NCBI GenBank assembly: GCA_023475565.1
Contig: JAMCVT010000049.1
Coordinates: forward strand, 1-41,403
DNA from: Actinomycetota bacterium
GTDB taxonomy: Bacteria > Bacillota > Desulfotomaculia > Desulfotomaculales > Desulfocucumaceae
DNA length: 41,403 nucleotides
Direction: 5' to 3'
The notes below the pieces were generated by a model. The model was not told the DNA's origin. It did no database searches and saw nothing but the letters and a program-made list of their open reading frames with translations. The position numbers and the translations under genes are program-made. Of the stretch, positions 14,310 through 22,143 are shown piece after piece. Every line of letters begins with the position of its first letter. Position 1 is the stretch's first letter.

Positions 14310-14498
14310 CTGAAATTCCATACGGTCGGAATCCAGAATTCCGGGCATTACTTATATTTTTATTCACTGATGGCGCCACAACGCGGCATGAACATCTCTG
14401 TGGCTTTATTAAAAGGCCTAAGAGCCTGGCCCGCAAAACTTCTGGCTCCTGGCTCAAACCATTCTGAATTCTGGATTCCGACCCTATAAGAATTTCAG
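14310..14498 (+). repeat. MITE-like inverted-repeat element
   Basis: The arms at 14310-14341 and 14466-14498 are inverted repeats. The inner 18 bases (GGTCGGAATCCAGAATTC and its complement) match perfectly, and the outer CTGAAATTC/GAATTTCAG also match, with a variable spacer. The enclosed roughly 125 bases have no gene. Size and layout fit a miniature inverted-repeat element rather than a terminator, because the loop is far too long. No convincing target-site duplication is visible. Confidence 0.5.
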
Positions 14499-14509
14499 TA
14501 TAAGTTTTA

Positions 14510-14959
14510 TCAGCCCTGCATATCTTCATTTATCTTGTCCATCTTCTTTTTAATCTCTGCCGGGGGCCCGGTCTTCCCGCTCTCAATCCGCCTCTCCATT
14601 TTTTGAATCTCGCTGAACAGCTTTTTATCCGTAGTTACATGGACTTCATACTCACTGCCCAGTGCGGACAGCTTTTTATGCACCTCTTCCCTGATTGCTT
14701 TAAGCCGGAACCTGTCCAGCCCGCTGACCTTCACAGCGGCACAAACATCGCTGTTTATAACCACAGCGGTGCTGTCCTGGACACCCCTGACGGTTTTGGC
14801 CTTATTCTTCACCTTTGCGGCCAGTTCCGGGTCAACCTGGATCTGCTGCCGGGCCTGGCTGTCCCGGGCCTGCGGCTTTTTGACCGGCTCCGCTGCCCCG
14901 CAGCCCGCCAGGACGGAAAAAAGCAGCACCAGTATAATAGTTTTAAGCACTGTCCTCAT
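14510..14959 (-). CDS. YhcN/YlaJ-type sporulation lipoprotein
   Basis: The 149-residue lipoprotein has signal peptide and lipobox LAGC (Cys near residue 20). The YhcN/YlaJ-like domain contains VRGVQDSTAVVINSDVCAAV and a helix with AIREEVHKKLSAL. Family members are spore-membrane lipoproteins linked to germination. It is the last gene of the spoVA-2mob-like operon (11 bases after spoVAEb). YhcN/YlaJ lipoproteins are a recurring component of mobile spoVA operons. Confidence 0.82.
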   Translation of the reverse strand: MRTVLKTIILVLLFSVLAGCGAAEPVKKPQARDSQARQQIQVDPELAAKVKNKAKTVRGVQDSTAVVINSDVCAAVKVSGLDRFRLKAIREEVHKKLSALGSEYEVHVTTDKKLFSEIQKMERRIESGKTGPPAEIKKKMDKINEDMQG

Positions 14960-14970
14960 GCTCTACCTCT

Positions 14971-15324
14971 TTATCCCTTTGGTTTGAAAAGCAGCGCCCC
15001 CAGGAAGCCGAAAATAATGGCGGCCGAAATACCGGCGCTGGTCACTTCAAATATTCCTGTTAGTATGCCTACTATCCCTGTTCTTTCAGCCTCGGCCATG
15101 GCGCCGTGCACCAGGGAGTTGCCGAAGCTGGTAATGGGGACGGTGGCGCCGGCCCCGGCAAAATCTATAAGGGGCTCGTACAGCCCCAGGCCGCTTAATA
15201 TGGCCCCGGACACCACCAGTATAACCATGGTGTGGGCAGGGGTGTATTTAAATACATCCATCAGAATCTGTCCTATGACGCATATAAGCCCCCCCACCAA
15301 AAAGGCCCACAGGTAAGCTTCCAT
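14971..15324 (-). CDS. spoVAE: Stage V sporulation protein AE (SpoVAEb)
   Basis: The 117-residue protein has three to four membrane helices and the SpoVAC/AEb family pattern ([20 protein letters not shown] and [19 protein letters not shown]). It is part of the SpoVA channel that moves dipicolinic acid across the spore inner membrane. GGAGTG precedes the ATG. It lies 12 bases after spoVAD. Confidence 0.9.
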   Translation of the reverse strand: MEAYLWAFLVGGLICVIGQILMDVFKYTPAHTMVILVVSGAILSGLGLYEPLIDFAGAGATVPITSFGNSLVHGAMAEAERTGIVGILTGIFEVTSAGISAAIIFGFLGALLFKPKG

Positions 15325-15336
15325 GCCTTTTCACTC

Positions 15337-16347
15337 CTAACCGCCGTACTCGATAGACACAGCGTGCGCTATACAGGGTATGGTTTCCTTCTGCTGGTAA
15401 GAAAGGGGTGATAAAAGGGCGCCGGTGGCGACAATCAAAACCTTTTTAAGCTCCCCCTTTTTCATCCTGTTCAGTATATGGCCGTAAACCACCGTGGCCG
15501 CACACCCACAGCCGCTTCCCCCGGACAGTACCTCGGGATGTTCCTCTCCGTATATAACCAGTCCGCAGTCGGTAAATAATTCTCCGGGAATCTCCAGGCC
15601 GTGTTTCTTCAATAAGTCTGAGGCTATCCTGAACCCCACCTCCCCCAGGTCGCCGGTGGCGATCAAATCGTAGTCCCGGGGAGATGCCTGCATATCTCTC
15701 AGGTGGGCCGTAATGGTGTCTACTGCGGCAGGAGCCATGGCGCCCCCCATGTTGAAGGGGTCGCTCATGCCCATATCCACCACCCTGCCGATGGTGGCCG
15801 AGGTTACTACCGGGCCGTCACCCCCGGGGGCCAGCAGCGCAGCCCCGGCCCCGGTAACAGTCCACTGGGCTGTAGGAGGCTTCTGGGACCCGTATTCGGT
15901 GGGGTACCGGTACTGTTTTTCCGCGGCGGCGTTATGGCTGGCGGTACCGCATAAAACCCTGTCTCCGTACCCGCTGTTCACTATCAGCGCCCCCAGGGCA
16001 AGGCTCTCCATGGAGGTGGAGCAGGCTCCATACAGCCCCAAAAAGGGAACGGCCAGGGTCCTGGCGGCAAAGCTGCTGGAAATAACCTGGTTCATAAGAT
16101 CGCCACAGAGAAAGAACTGCAAATCCTTCTTCTGTAGCCCGGCCTTTTGCAGGGTTATTTCACAGGCCTCTTCTAGCATTTTTTTCTCTGCCTTCTCGTA
16201 GGTGTCCTGTCCCAGCCACAGGTCCCCATGCAGCAGGTCAAAGTCTTCGGCCAGCGGCCCCCTGGCCTCCTGGGGGCCGCCCACCGTACCGGTTGAAATA
16301 ATGACGGGCTTTGCGGGATATACCCAGGTCTGGTGCCCCTTCAGCAT
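15337..16347 (-). CDS. spoVAD: Stage V sporulation protein AD (SpoVAD)
   Basis: The 336-residue protein has a thiolase/KAS-like fold, with GLYGACSTSMESLALGALIV carrying the thiolase-position cysteine, GVGDLGEVGFR-type turns (TGDLGEVGFR) and SGGSGCGCAATV near the C-terminus. SpoVAD binds dipicolinic acid on the outer face of the spore inner membrane. Length is normal. It begins one base after the spoVAC stop. Confidence 0.92.
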   Translation of the reverse strand: MLKGHQTWVYPAKPVIISTGTVGGPQEARGPLAEDFDLLHGDLWLGQDTYEKAEKKMLEEACEITLQKAGLQKKDLQFFLCGDLMNQVISSSFAARTLAVPFLGLYGACSTSMESLALGALIVNSGYGDRVLCGTASHNAAAEKQYRYPTEYGSQKPPTAQWTVTGAGAALLAPGGDGPVVTSATIGRVVDMGMSDPFNMGGAMAPAAVDTITAHLRDMQASPRDYDLIATGDLGEVGFRIASDLLKKHGLEIPGELFTDCGLVIYGEEHPEVLSGGSGCGCAATVVYGHILNRMKKGELKKVLIVATGALLSPLSYQQKETIPCIAHAVSIEYGG

Positions 16348-16348
16348 G

Positions 16349-16828
16349 CTAGAGTCCCCCCAGCATTGATATAACGGTTTTAATCAGTGCCACCGCAAAG
16401 GCCGAAAAGACCCCGAAAGCAATCACCGAGCCGGCCAGCTTGAACATTTTTCCCCCTACCCCCAGCACAAACCCCTCGGTTCTGTGTTCGATGGCCGCGG
16501 CGGCCACCGAGTTGGCAAAGCCGGTTACCGGCACCGCTGTCCCGGCGCCGGCCCACTGGGCGATGTGGTCGTATACCCCCAGTGCGGTCAGCAGCACCGA
16601 AATAATAATTAAAATGGCTACAGTGGGGTTGCCCACCGTTTTTTCGGTAAAATCAAAGTTCCACAATAGAAAATCCGATATTAGCTGACCTAAGAGGCAG
16701 ATACCCCCACCCACCAGGAATGCCCTTACACTGTTCCTAAAGACAGGTCTCCCCGGCTCTCTCAGTTTGGCAAAGTCATGGTACTCCTGCTGCACTGGAG
16801 TGAGCTTCTTCTTTATCTTGTTGGACAT
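16349..16828 (-). CDS. spoVAC: Stage V sporulation protein AC (SpoVAC)
   Basis: The 159-residue membrane protein has TPVQQEYHDFAKLREPGRP, FLVGGGICLLGQLISDF, and VPVTGFANSVAAAAIEHRTE. SpoVAC forms a mechanosensitive membrane component of the dipicolinate channel. The ATG at 16828 has AGGGTGG 8 bases upstream; GTG codons at 16840 and 16837 lack a site. Confidence 0.92.
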   Translation of the reverse strand: MSNKIKKKLTPVQQEYHDFAKLREPGRPVFRNSVRAFLVGGGICLLGQLISDFLLWNFDFTEKTVGNPTVAILIIISVLLTALGVYDHIAQWAGAGTAVPVTGFANSVAAAAIEHRTEGFVLGVGGKMFKLAGSVIAFGVFSAFAVALIKTVISMLGGL

Positions 16829-16841
16829 ATTGTTCACCACC

Positions 16842-17702
16842 CTATCTTGTCAAAAGCGGCCTGGTTTCTTCTACTATATCAGCAAGCACTCCGGCAGAAC
16901 GGGCATACATTTTTTTTGCCTCCGGGTCCTGGGTGCCCAGTGCGTAAAGCTCACAGTCAGCCTGGCACTTTTTCAGTGTATAGTAGGCCAGTTCCCTGGC
17001 CTTGGGCCTGGGCGCCAGTATGGCGTCGTCAAAAAGGTCCAGATAAAGCTGGCCTGTGGAGTCCACCTGGGCAATAAAAACATTTTCGGGGGCCACCCCC
17101 GCCTTTTCCAGCTCGGTGTGCAGCCACTTCCTGTTCAGCCCCATGGACGCCAGGGGCTCATCCATGATAATGCCGTCCATAATAACAGTTTGGGGAACAC
17201 TGTCCCGGCCTGCCGCAAGATTAATCGTCCTGGGGGTAACCGGCCGGCTGTCCTTTTTCAGAAGCACGCTTATTTCCCCGCTGGGCTCCATAACGGCGAA
17301 TTCAACGTCGGCAAAGCTAAAAACGCTTTTCCTGCGCAGTTCGCTAAGCAGGTCCTCAGGGGTAAGGCGGGATTCCAGCAGGCTGTCCTCCAATATCTTA
17401 CCGTGGTTGATCAGCACCGCCTCCTTTCCCTGCACAATGTCCCTGACCATTTTGTACTTTATGGCCAGGACATATATAAGCGCCGGGAACACTGTCCAGA
17501 CCGCCAGGGTTATAAGACCCCCGGCAGTGCTGCCGGCCATCCCCAGTGAGATGGCGGCGGCCGTAACACCTATAACTATCACCGTCACCAGGTCAAAGAA
17601 GGTCATCCGGGATGTTGTCCTTTTCCCTATCAGCCGCGCCAGCAGGAGGGTGATGGCGAAAAGTCCGGCTGAGCGAAGAAAAATGTTTAACCACTCAGGC
17701 AT
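16842..17702 (-). CDS. DUF421 (YetF-like) membrane protein
   Basis: The 286-residue protein has three N-terminal helices (residues 5-80, with LLLARLIGKRTTSRMTFFDL and VIGVTAAAISLG). A cytoplasmic DUF421 domain follows (EAVLINHGKILEDSLLESRL, LRRKSVFSFADVEFAVME, LLKKDSRPVTP). A C-terminal extension includes PENVFIAQVDSTGQLYLDLF. DUF421 proteins with such extensions accompany DUF1657 and spoVA genes in spore heat-resistance (spoVA-2mob) operons. It is co-directional with spoVAC, 13 bases ahead of it. Confidence 0.85.
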   Translation of the reverse strand: MPEWLNIFLRSAGLFAITLLLARLIGKRTTSRMTFFDLVTVIVIGVTAAAISLGMAGSTAGGLITLAVWTVFPALIYVLAIKYKMVRDIVQGKEAVLINHGKILEDSLLESRLTPEDLLSELRRKSVFSFADVEFAVMEPSGEISVLLKKDSRPVTPRTINLAAGRDSVPQTVIMDGIIMDEPLASMGLNRKWLHTELEKAGVAPENVFIAQVDSTGQLYLDLFDDAILAPRPKARELAYYTLKKCQADCELYALGTQDPEAKKMYARSAGVLADIVEETRPLLTR

Positions 17703-17726
17703 AATGCATATTCTCCCTGCTGTAAG

Positions 17727-17933
17727 CTAAAATCCCTTGTACTGGGGCTCCTCGAATTCCAGAAAGCCCACTCTCTTTTCCAGGTCCCCGATCACCCGGC
17801 CAATTTCCCGGGCGCTGGAGGAAAAGGCCTCCCGGGCCTCATTGTTCTGCTCAATCCCGGCAAAGGTCTCCAGGGTTGACCTGGCCCCTTTAAGGCTGGC
17901 CAGGGTCTGTTTTACCTGGGCACTGACTGTCAT
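17727..17933 (-). CDS. DUF1657 family small protein
   Basis: The 68-residue protein shows the DUF1657 pattern TVSAQVKQTLASLKGARSTL, and ends GFLEFEEPQYKGF. It is helical and probably cytoplasmic or spore-internal, with unknown biochemical role. It is typically the first gene of spoVA-2mob-type operons, as here. The ATG at 17933 has GGGGGTGG about 5 bases upstream; a GTG at 17942 overlaps that site. Confidence 0.85.
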   Translation of the reverse strand: MTVSAQVKQTLASLKGARSTLETFAGIEQNNEAREAFSSSAREIGRVIGDLEKRVGFLEFEEPQYKGF

Positions 17934-18004
17934 TATTACCACCCCCGCATAACCTATTCTGTTACTAAAAATGATTTATATTCAAAAAATACGCAGAGAT
18001 GAAA

Positions 18005-18029
18005 TAAAAAGCCGCCCTTAACAGGCGGC
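18005..18029 (-). terminator. Rho-independent terminator after structured element copy 3
   Basis: On the minus strand, GCCGCC-TGTTAAG-GGCGGC is followed by TTTTTATTTC. It lies downstream of copy 3 in the orientation its G-U pairs demand, so it probably ends that RNA. A near-copy of the hairpin (GCCGCC-TATTAAG-GGTGGC, without a T-tail) occurs at about 18360-18378 on the other side of the element. Confidence 0.75.
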
Positions 18030-18090
18030 ACAGGTTGTTGACAAGTATTATTGATTAAGTGGACAATATGGGCAACTCACGGGCAGGCCT

Positions 18091-18296
18091 GGAATACCAA
18101 CCCCATTGCCAACGGGTGCTCTGTGCTAAACCGGCTTTAAGACTTGAAGGCAACGGACTGCCGACCACCCTCGAATGCCGCATCCATGCGGCTCTCGGGT
18201 TGCCGCCTGCATCCTGCAGGCGGCTCGTCATTCCGTAGCCTTCTACGTCAAAACCCGGTAAAGCCTCCGCAATGTTAGCAACGGGGCTGGTATTCC
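18091..18296 (-). repeat. Structured RNA-like element, copy 3 (in intergenic 17934-18397)
   Basis: The outer arms at 18274-18296 and 18091-18113 pair over all 23 positions if read as minus-strand RNA, with three G-U pairs; plus-strand RNA would have three A-C mismatches. Inside are ACCGG..TTT with AAA.CCGGT, an interrupted helix of GAAGGCTACGGA with TCCGTTGCCTTC, a 9-bp hairpin GCCGCCTGC-AGGAT-GCAGGCGGC, and a 6-bp hairpin GCCGCA-TGGA-TGCGGC. The order matches copies 1 and 2. Accidental frames through it are not preserved between copies. A terminator follows at 18005-18029. Confidence 0.7.
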
Positions 18297-18397
18297 CTGC
18301 CTCGATGAATGTCATTTTTGAGGCTAATTTCCCTAACAGGAGGTTTGTCAGCAGTCTGAGCCACCCTTAATAGGCGGCAGTCCTTCTGTGGCTTTAA

Positions 18398-19120
18398 TTA
18401 GACAGCCCTTCCCGTTCTTATAGCGGTGGCAAACTCCGGCGGCAGGCCCGCGCGCTCTATCTCGGCAGCAGTTTCCTCGTAGCTGTAGGGCACCTCGATT
18501 ATTTCCACTTCCGGCCAGCCGTCACCGGGGCCAATGATCACGTAGGCGGCATTGGGGTTTCCGTGCTTTGGCTTACCGGCGCTGCCGGCATTGATTACAT
18601 ACCCGGCGGCTGTTTTTTTAACAAAGGGAAGGTGAGTGTGGCCGCATACCAGTATACCTGCGCCTCCCTCCCGGATCAGATCGTCCAGGTAGTCCTCCGG
18701 AGTGTCTTCATAAATGTATTCATTCAGCGCCCTGGGGCTTCCGTGCACCAGCAGCAATGCGGTCCCCCCAGGATCGATTTCCATTCTACCCGGCAGATCC
18801 TTAAGCCAGCGCCTGCTTTCCTCCGAGGTGTTTTCCCTGGTCCAGGCGATGGACTTCTCTCCCAGGAGCATGGTCTTTTCATCCTTGTAGTCGCACCCGC
18901 AGACAATCCTGAGGTTTCCTACGGCATCATCGTAATTGCCCATTACGGTGGGGATATTTTCCCGCCTGATGACATCAATTACCTCGTTGGGCCGCGGCCC
19001 GTAGCCCACCAGGTCACCGGCGCAGTAAACCCTAGCGGCCCCCCTGGCCCGGGCATCCTTCAAAACGGCCTCCAGGGCGTGCAGGTTTCCGTGAATATCG
19101 GATATAACAGCTATTTTCAC
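18398..19120 (-). CDS. Metallophosphoesterase, YfcE/MJ0936-like
   Basis: The 240-residue calcineurin-like phosphoesterase shows the metal-binding motifs VISDIHGNLHALEAV, CAGDLVGYGPRPNEVI, VMGNYDDAV, LLVHGSPRA and ILVCGHTHLPFVKK, and ends with INAGSAGKPKHG. It is a soluble two-metal phosphodiesterase or phosphatase; substrate not determinable. The GTG start at 19120 is preceded by GGGGGTGGAG. It is followed by structured element copy 3. Confidence 0.88.
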   Translation of the reverse strand: MKIAVISDIHGNLHALEAVLKDARARGAARVYCAGDLVGYGPRPNEVIDVIRRENIPTVMGNYDDAVGNLRIVCGCDYKDEKTMLLGEKSIAWTRENTSEESRRWLKDLPGRMEIDPGGTALLLVHGSPRALNEYIYEDTPEDYLDDLIREGGAGILVCGHTHLPFVKKTAAGYVINAGSAGKPKHGNPNAAYVIIGPGDGWPEVEIIEVPYSYEETAAEIERAGLPPEFATAIRTGRAV

Positions 19121-19159
19121 CGGTCTCCACCCCCTCTTCCTTTACAGACTCCCGCACCT

Positions 19160-20215
19160 CTATCCCCGCTGCGGTGAGAAATACTTTTTCCTGAATCCCA
19201 GGGCCACATTGACCAGCCCGATCATCACCGGCACCTCGATAAGAGGGCCAATAACAGCGGCAAAGGCCTGCCCCGAGTCTATCCCGAATACCGCCACGGC
19301 CACGGCTATAGCCAGCTCGAAATTGTTGCCGGCCGCTGTAAAGGCCAGTGTAACCGACTGCTCGTAGTTCACCCCGGCGCGCTTGCTGAGAAAGAATGAA
19401 AGGAAGAACATTACCATAAAATATACCAGCAGCGGCAGGGCAATCCTGATCACATCCAATGGCAGAGCAACTATATAGTTCCCTTTAAGCGAGAACATCA
19501 CCACAATGGTGAACAGGAGCGCCACCAGGGCCAGGGGGCTTATTCCGGGTATAAATCTCTTTTCATACCACTCTTTGCCCCGGACAGGGATAAGTGTAAA
19601 TCTGGTGATAACCCCGGCAGCAAAGGGAATGCCCAGGTAAATGGCCACACTTTTGGCCACTTCCGGCATGGATACATGTATCTCCATGGATTTAAGGCCC
19701 AGCCACTGGGGCGCCAGGGTAACAAAAATGTATGCGTAAACTGCGAAGAAAAGCACCTGGAATATAGAGTTGAGAGCCACCAGGGCGGCTGCGTACTCCG
19801 AGTCCCCCCTGGCCAGGGAGTTCCACACTATGACCATGGCGATACAGCGGGCCAGGCCTATTATTATAAGCCCCACCATGTACTCCGGGTAATTGTGAAG
19901 GAATATGACAGCCAGAAAGAACATTAAAAGGGGACCGATAATCCAGTTCTGTACCAGCGAAAGAGTAAGCACCCTGACATTGAGGAACACCTTGCCTATT
20001 TCCTCGTACCTGACCCTGGCCAGGGGAGGGTACATCATTACAATAAGCCCTGCGGCAATGGGAATGGACGTGGTCCCCACCTGAAACCTGTTCAGCAGAT
20101 CCGCCACCCCGGGCACGGCATAGCCCAGCCCCACTCCTAAAAACATGGCCAAAAATATCCACAGGGTCAGGAACCTGTCCAGCAGTGACAGCCCGCCCAC
20201 CGCTTTTTGCGCCAT
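19160..20215 (-). CDS. acr3: Arsenite efflux transporter, ACR3 family
   Basis: The 351-residue protein has about ten membrane helices and ACR3 landmarks: the conserved cysteine in [20 protein letters not shown] and the [12 protein letters not shown] segment with its essential glutamate. It exports As(III) using the proton motive force. GGAGG lies 8 bases before the ATG. It is the last gene of the arsR-thioredoxin-permease-acr3 cluster and probably co-regulated by ArsR. Confidence 0.93.
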   Translation of the reverse strand: MAQKAVGGLSLLDRFLTLWIFLAMFLGVGLGYAVPGVADLLNRFQVGTTSIPIAAGLIVMMYPPLARVRYEEIGKVFLNVRVLTLSLVQNWIIGPLLMFFLAVIFLHNYPEYMVGLIIIGLARCIAMVIVWNSLARGDSEYAAALVALNSIFQVLFFAVYAYIFVTLAPQWLGLKSMEIHVSMPEVAKSVAIYLGIPFAAGVITRFTLIPVRGKEWYEKRFIPGISPLALVALLFTIVVMFSLKGNYIVALPLDVIRIALPLLVYFMVMFFLSFFLSKRAGVNYEQSVTLAFTAAGNNFELAIAVAVAVFGIDSGQAFAAVIGPLIEVPVMIGLVNVALGFRKKYFSPQRG

Positions 20216-20303
20216 TGTACCAGCCTCCCAAAGGAATATTATTTATTCTGTACTGTCGAATTGTTGGCTTCCGGATTCCGGCAACTCTCAGTATAAGTAT
20301 TTT

Positions 20304-21251
20304 TTACAGTATGGCATTAAACAGGTAGCCCACAATGGTTATAGACACCGCCATTATGGCGGCGAAAATTCCTATCAGCCTTGGTTTAAGCACATTGCGC
20401 AGTATGATCATCTCCGGCAGTGAAAGGGCGGTAACCGACATCATAAAAGCCAGCACAGTGCCTATTGACATACCCTTTTCCATCAGGGCGTGAACTATGG
20501 GGATGGTCCCCGCGGCGTTTGAATAAAGGGGAACACCGATAAGTACGGCCACCGGCACCGCGAAGAGGTTGTCCCTCCCGGCCCATTTTACCAGGAAGTC
20601 CTCCGGGGCGTAGCCGTGGATAAGCCCTCCCACGGCTATACCCACCACCACGAAAATCCACACCTTTCTCAATATCTGCAGGGTATACTGACAGGCCTGC
20701 TCAATCCTGTCCCTCCAGGTAAGCTCAGCCAGTTCAACCTCGGGCGCCTTTACCTGGTAAACATATTCCTCCACATACTTCTCCAGCTTAAGCCTGCCTA
20801 TCATAAGGCCCCCGAATACAGCCACGGTAAGCCCGGCTGCAATATAGACGGCGGCAACCTTCCAGCCGAACAGCCCCCAGAGCATCACCAGCGCTATTTC
20901 ATTCACCATGGGGGATGAAATAAGAAAAGAAAAGGTGATTCCCAGAGGAACTCCAGCCTCCACAAACCCTATAAATACCGGCACCGCCGAACAGGAGCAA
21001 AAAGGAGTAACTATGCCCAGGAGGGCGGCCATTATGTTGCCTATAAAGGCCCTCCTGTGGCTGAGAATTTTTTTAGTCTTTTCGGCCGGGAAAAAGCTGC
21101 GCACAATGGACACTGCAAATATTATAGCCGAGAGCATTATAAATATTTTTACGGTGTCGTAAAGGAAAAAGTTCAGCGCGTCGGCCAGGTGGGTGCCGGG
21201 GGTAAGCCCCAAAAGCCCGTATGTTATGGCGTCCGCCATATATTTAAGCAT
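20304..21251 (-). CDS. Permease, UPF0718/ArsP-like (COG0701)
   Basis: The 315-residue protein has eight or so membrane helices and the hallmark TPFCSCSAVPVFIGF motif, plus SSPMVNEIALVM and VPLYSNAAGTIPIVHAL. Related ArsP permeases export trivalent organoarsenicals; others have unknown substrates. The arsenic operon context (downstream of arsR and the thioredoxin-like gene, upstream of acr3) favours an arsenical. GGGAGGG is about 10 bases before the ATG. Confidence 0.85.
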   Translation of the reverse strand: MLKYMADAITYGLLGLTPGTHLADALNFFLYDTVKIFIMLSAIIFAVSIVRSFFPAEKTKKILSHRRAFIGNIMAALLGIVTPFCSCSAVPVFIGFVEAGVPLGITFSFLISSPMVNEIALVMLWGLFGWKVAAVYIAAGLTVAVFGGLMIGRLKLEKYVEEYVYQVKAPEVELAELTWRDRIEQACQYTLQILRKVWIFVVVGIAVGGLIHGYAPEDFLVKWAGRDNLFAVPVAVLIGVPLYSNAAGTIPIVHALMEKGMSIGTVLAFMMSVTALSLPEMIILRNVLKPRLIGIFAAIMAVSITIVGYLFNAIL

Positions 21252-21295
21252 AGTAAAAAAACCCTCCCCCCATTTGTGTTAAACGGATACTTAAA

Positions 21296-21535
21296 TTACA
21301 TTTCCTCTTTTATCCACCTGGCAATCTCGTCATCTTTAGGCAGCCTTCCGGTGGACTTTATTTTACCGTTAATAATAAGGCCCGGTGTCATCATCACACC
21401 CAACTCCACTATTTTTCCGTAATTTTCCACCTTTTCCACCGATGCTTCAAGGCCCATTTCCGCCACAACCTTCACCACAGCGGCCTCGAGGGTCTTGCAG
21501 TTTTTGCATCCCGGACCCAAAACCTTTATTTTCAT
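21296..21535 (-). CDS. Small thioredoxin/glutaredoxin-like protein (TM0996/MTH895 type)
   Basis: The 79-residue protein contains VLGPGCKNCKTLEAAV, with a CxxC redox pair, and MMTPGLIINGKIKSTGRLP with the cis-proline. This small redox-protein family often accompanies COG0701 permeases and arsR. It may reduce arsenic species or pass electrons within the arsenic operon (inference). The ATG at 21535 has AGGAGG about 9 bases upstream. The N-terminal extension possible from upstream starts lacks an RBS and is not expected. Confidence 0.85.
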   Translation of the reverse strand: MKIKVLGPGCKNCKTLEAAVVKVVAEMGLEASVEKVENYGKIVELGVMMTPGLIINGKIKSTGRLPKDDEIARWIKEEM

Positions 21536-21575
21536 ACCATTTCCCCTCCTTTCCGGTATTTTTTTAGCTTCATAA

Positions 21576-21947
21576 CTAACTACCAGCGCTGTTAACATTC
21601 TTGCAGCTCTGTACACAGGAGTCGCTGTCCAGGTTGGCTATCCTGGCCGTTTCCTTTTCAAAGCCAGGCAGTTTCCCGATATCTTCCCCGAGAAACTGTA
21701 TGAAGTCACCAAACACCCTTTCAATTATGTCGCCGTTTAACATGTAGAAAGTTTTCTGGGCCTCCTTGGCCTCACGGAGAACACCGGCCTCTTTCAACAC
21801 TCTCAGGTGCTGGGATATACGGGGCTGGCTGATGTTCAGCACCGACTCCAGCTCGCAGACATACATCGGCCTTACCGAAAGTATCCTCAGAATTTTCAGG
21901 CGGGTAGGCTCACCCAGGGCCTTAAAAACTTTTACAAACAGATCCAT
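21576..21947 (-). CDS. arsR: ArsR-family metalloregulator
   Basis: The 123-residue winged-helix repressor has FKALGEPTRLKILRILSVRP, then MYVCELESVLNISQPRISQH as recognition region with one Cys in the classical metal-site helix. Two further cysteines sit in the tail (DSDSCVQSCKN), so the As(III) site may be formed by C-terminal rather than paired helix cysteines. It is the first gene of the arsenic operon, with the promoter at 22042-22070. GGAGG precedes the ATG by 7 bases. Confidence 0.9.
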   Translation of the reverse strand: MDLFVKVFKALGEPTRLKILRILSVRPMYVCELESVLNISQPRISQHLRVLKEAGVLREAKEAQKTFYMLNGDIIERVFGDFIQFLGEDIGKLPGFEKETARIANLDSDSCVQSCKNVNSAGS

Positions 21948-22041
21948 GACACACCTCCATAAAAAGCTGCTTATATAAATAGTTATCGCCTTTAATTTTT
22001 GGTACTGAATGGGGTGTCTTATGATTCATCATTATTAATTT

Positions 22042-22070
22042 ATTATATAATAATATCCTTATATTGTGAA
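22042..22070 (-). promoter_or_regulatory. Promoter/operator of the arsenic operon
   Basis: On the minus strand, TTCACA (22065-22070) and a perfect TATAAT (22042-22047) are 17 bases apart. The surrounding ATATTATTATATAATAA is a partial AT-rich dyad overlapping the -10, a plausible ArsR operator. The leader to the arsR ATG is about 90 bases. Confidence 0.7.
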
Positions 22071-22080
22071 CCCTCAATCT

Positions 22081-22112
22081 AAAAAAATAAAGAAGCCGGG
22101 AATATCCCCGGC
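22081..22112 (-). terminator. Rho-independent terminator of galU
   Basis: On the minus strand, GCCGGG-GATATT-CCCGGC is followed by TTCTTTATTTTTTT, about 30 bases after the galU stop. Confidence 0.85.
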
Positions 22113-22143
22113 GAAAGGCGTTTCTATGTAAACAGGCCAAATT

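Noticed and set aside
17943-18010. Forespore (sigma-G-type) promoter before the DUF1657 gene
   Set aside because: A CATTTTTA string exists, but the -10 spacing and the -35 do not fit the consensus well enough to annotate.
18055-18315. 86-codon minus-strand ORF across structured element copy 3
   Set aside because: The frame is not kept in the other two copies (early stop and indels), it has no good RBS, and paired helices explain the conservation better.
20225-20300. Attenuator hairpin between the permease and acr3 genes
   Set aside because: Small palindromic CCGG motifs are present, but no stable stem with a T-tail was found.
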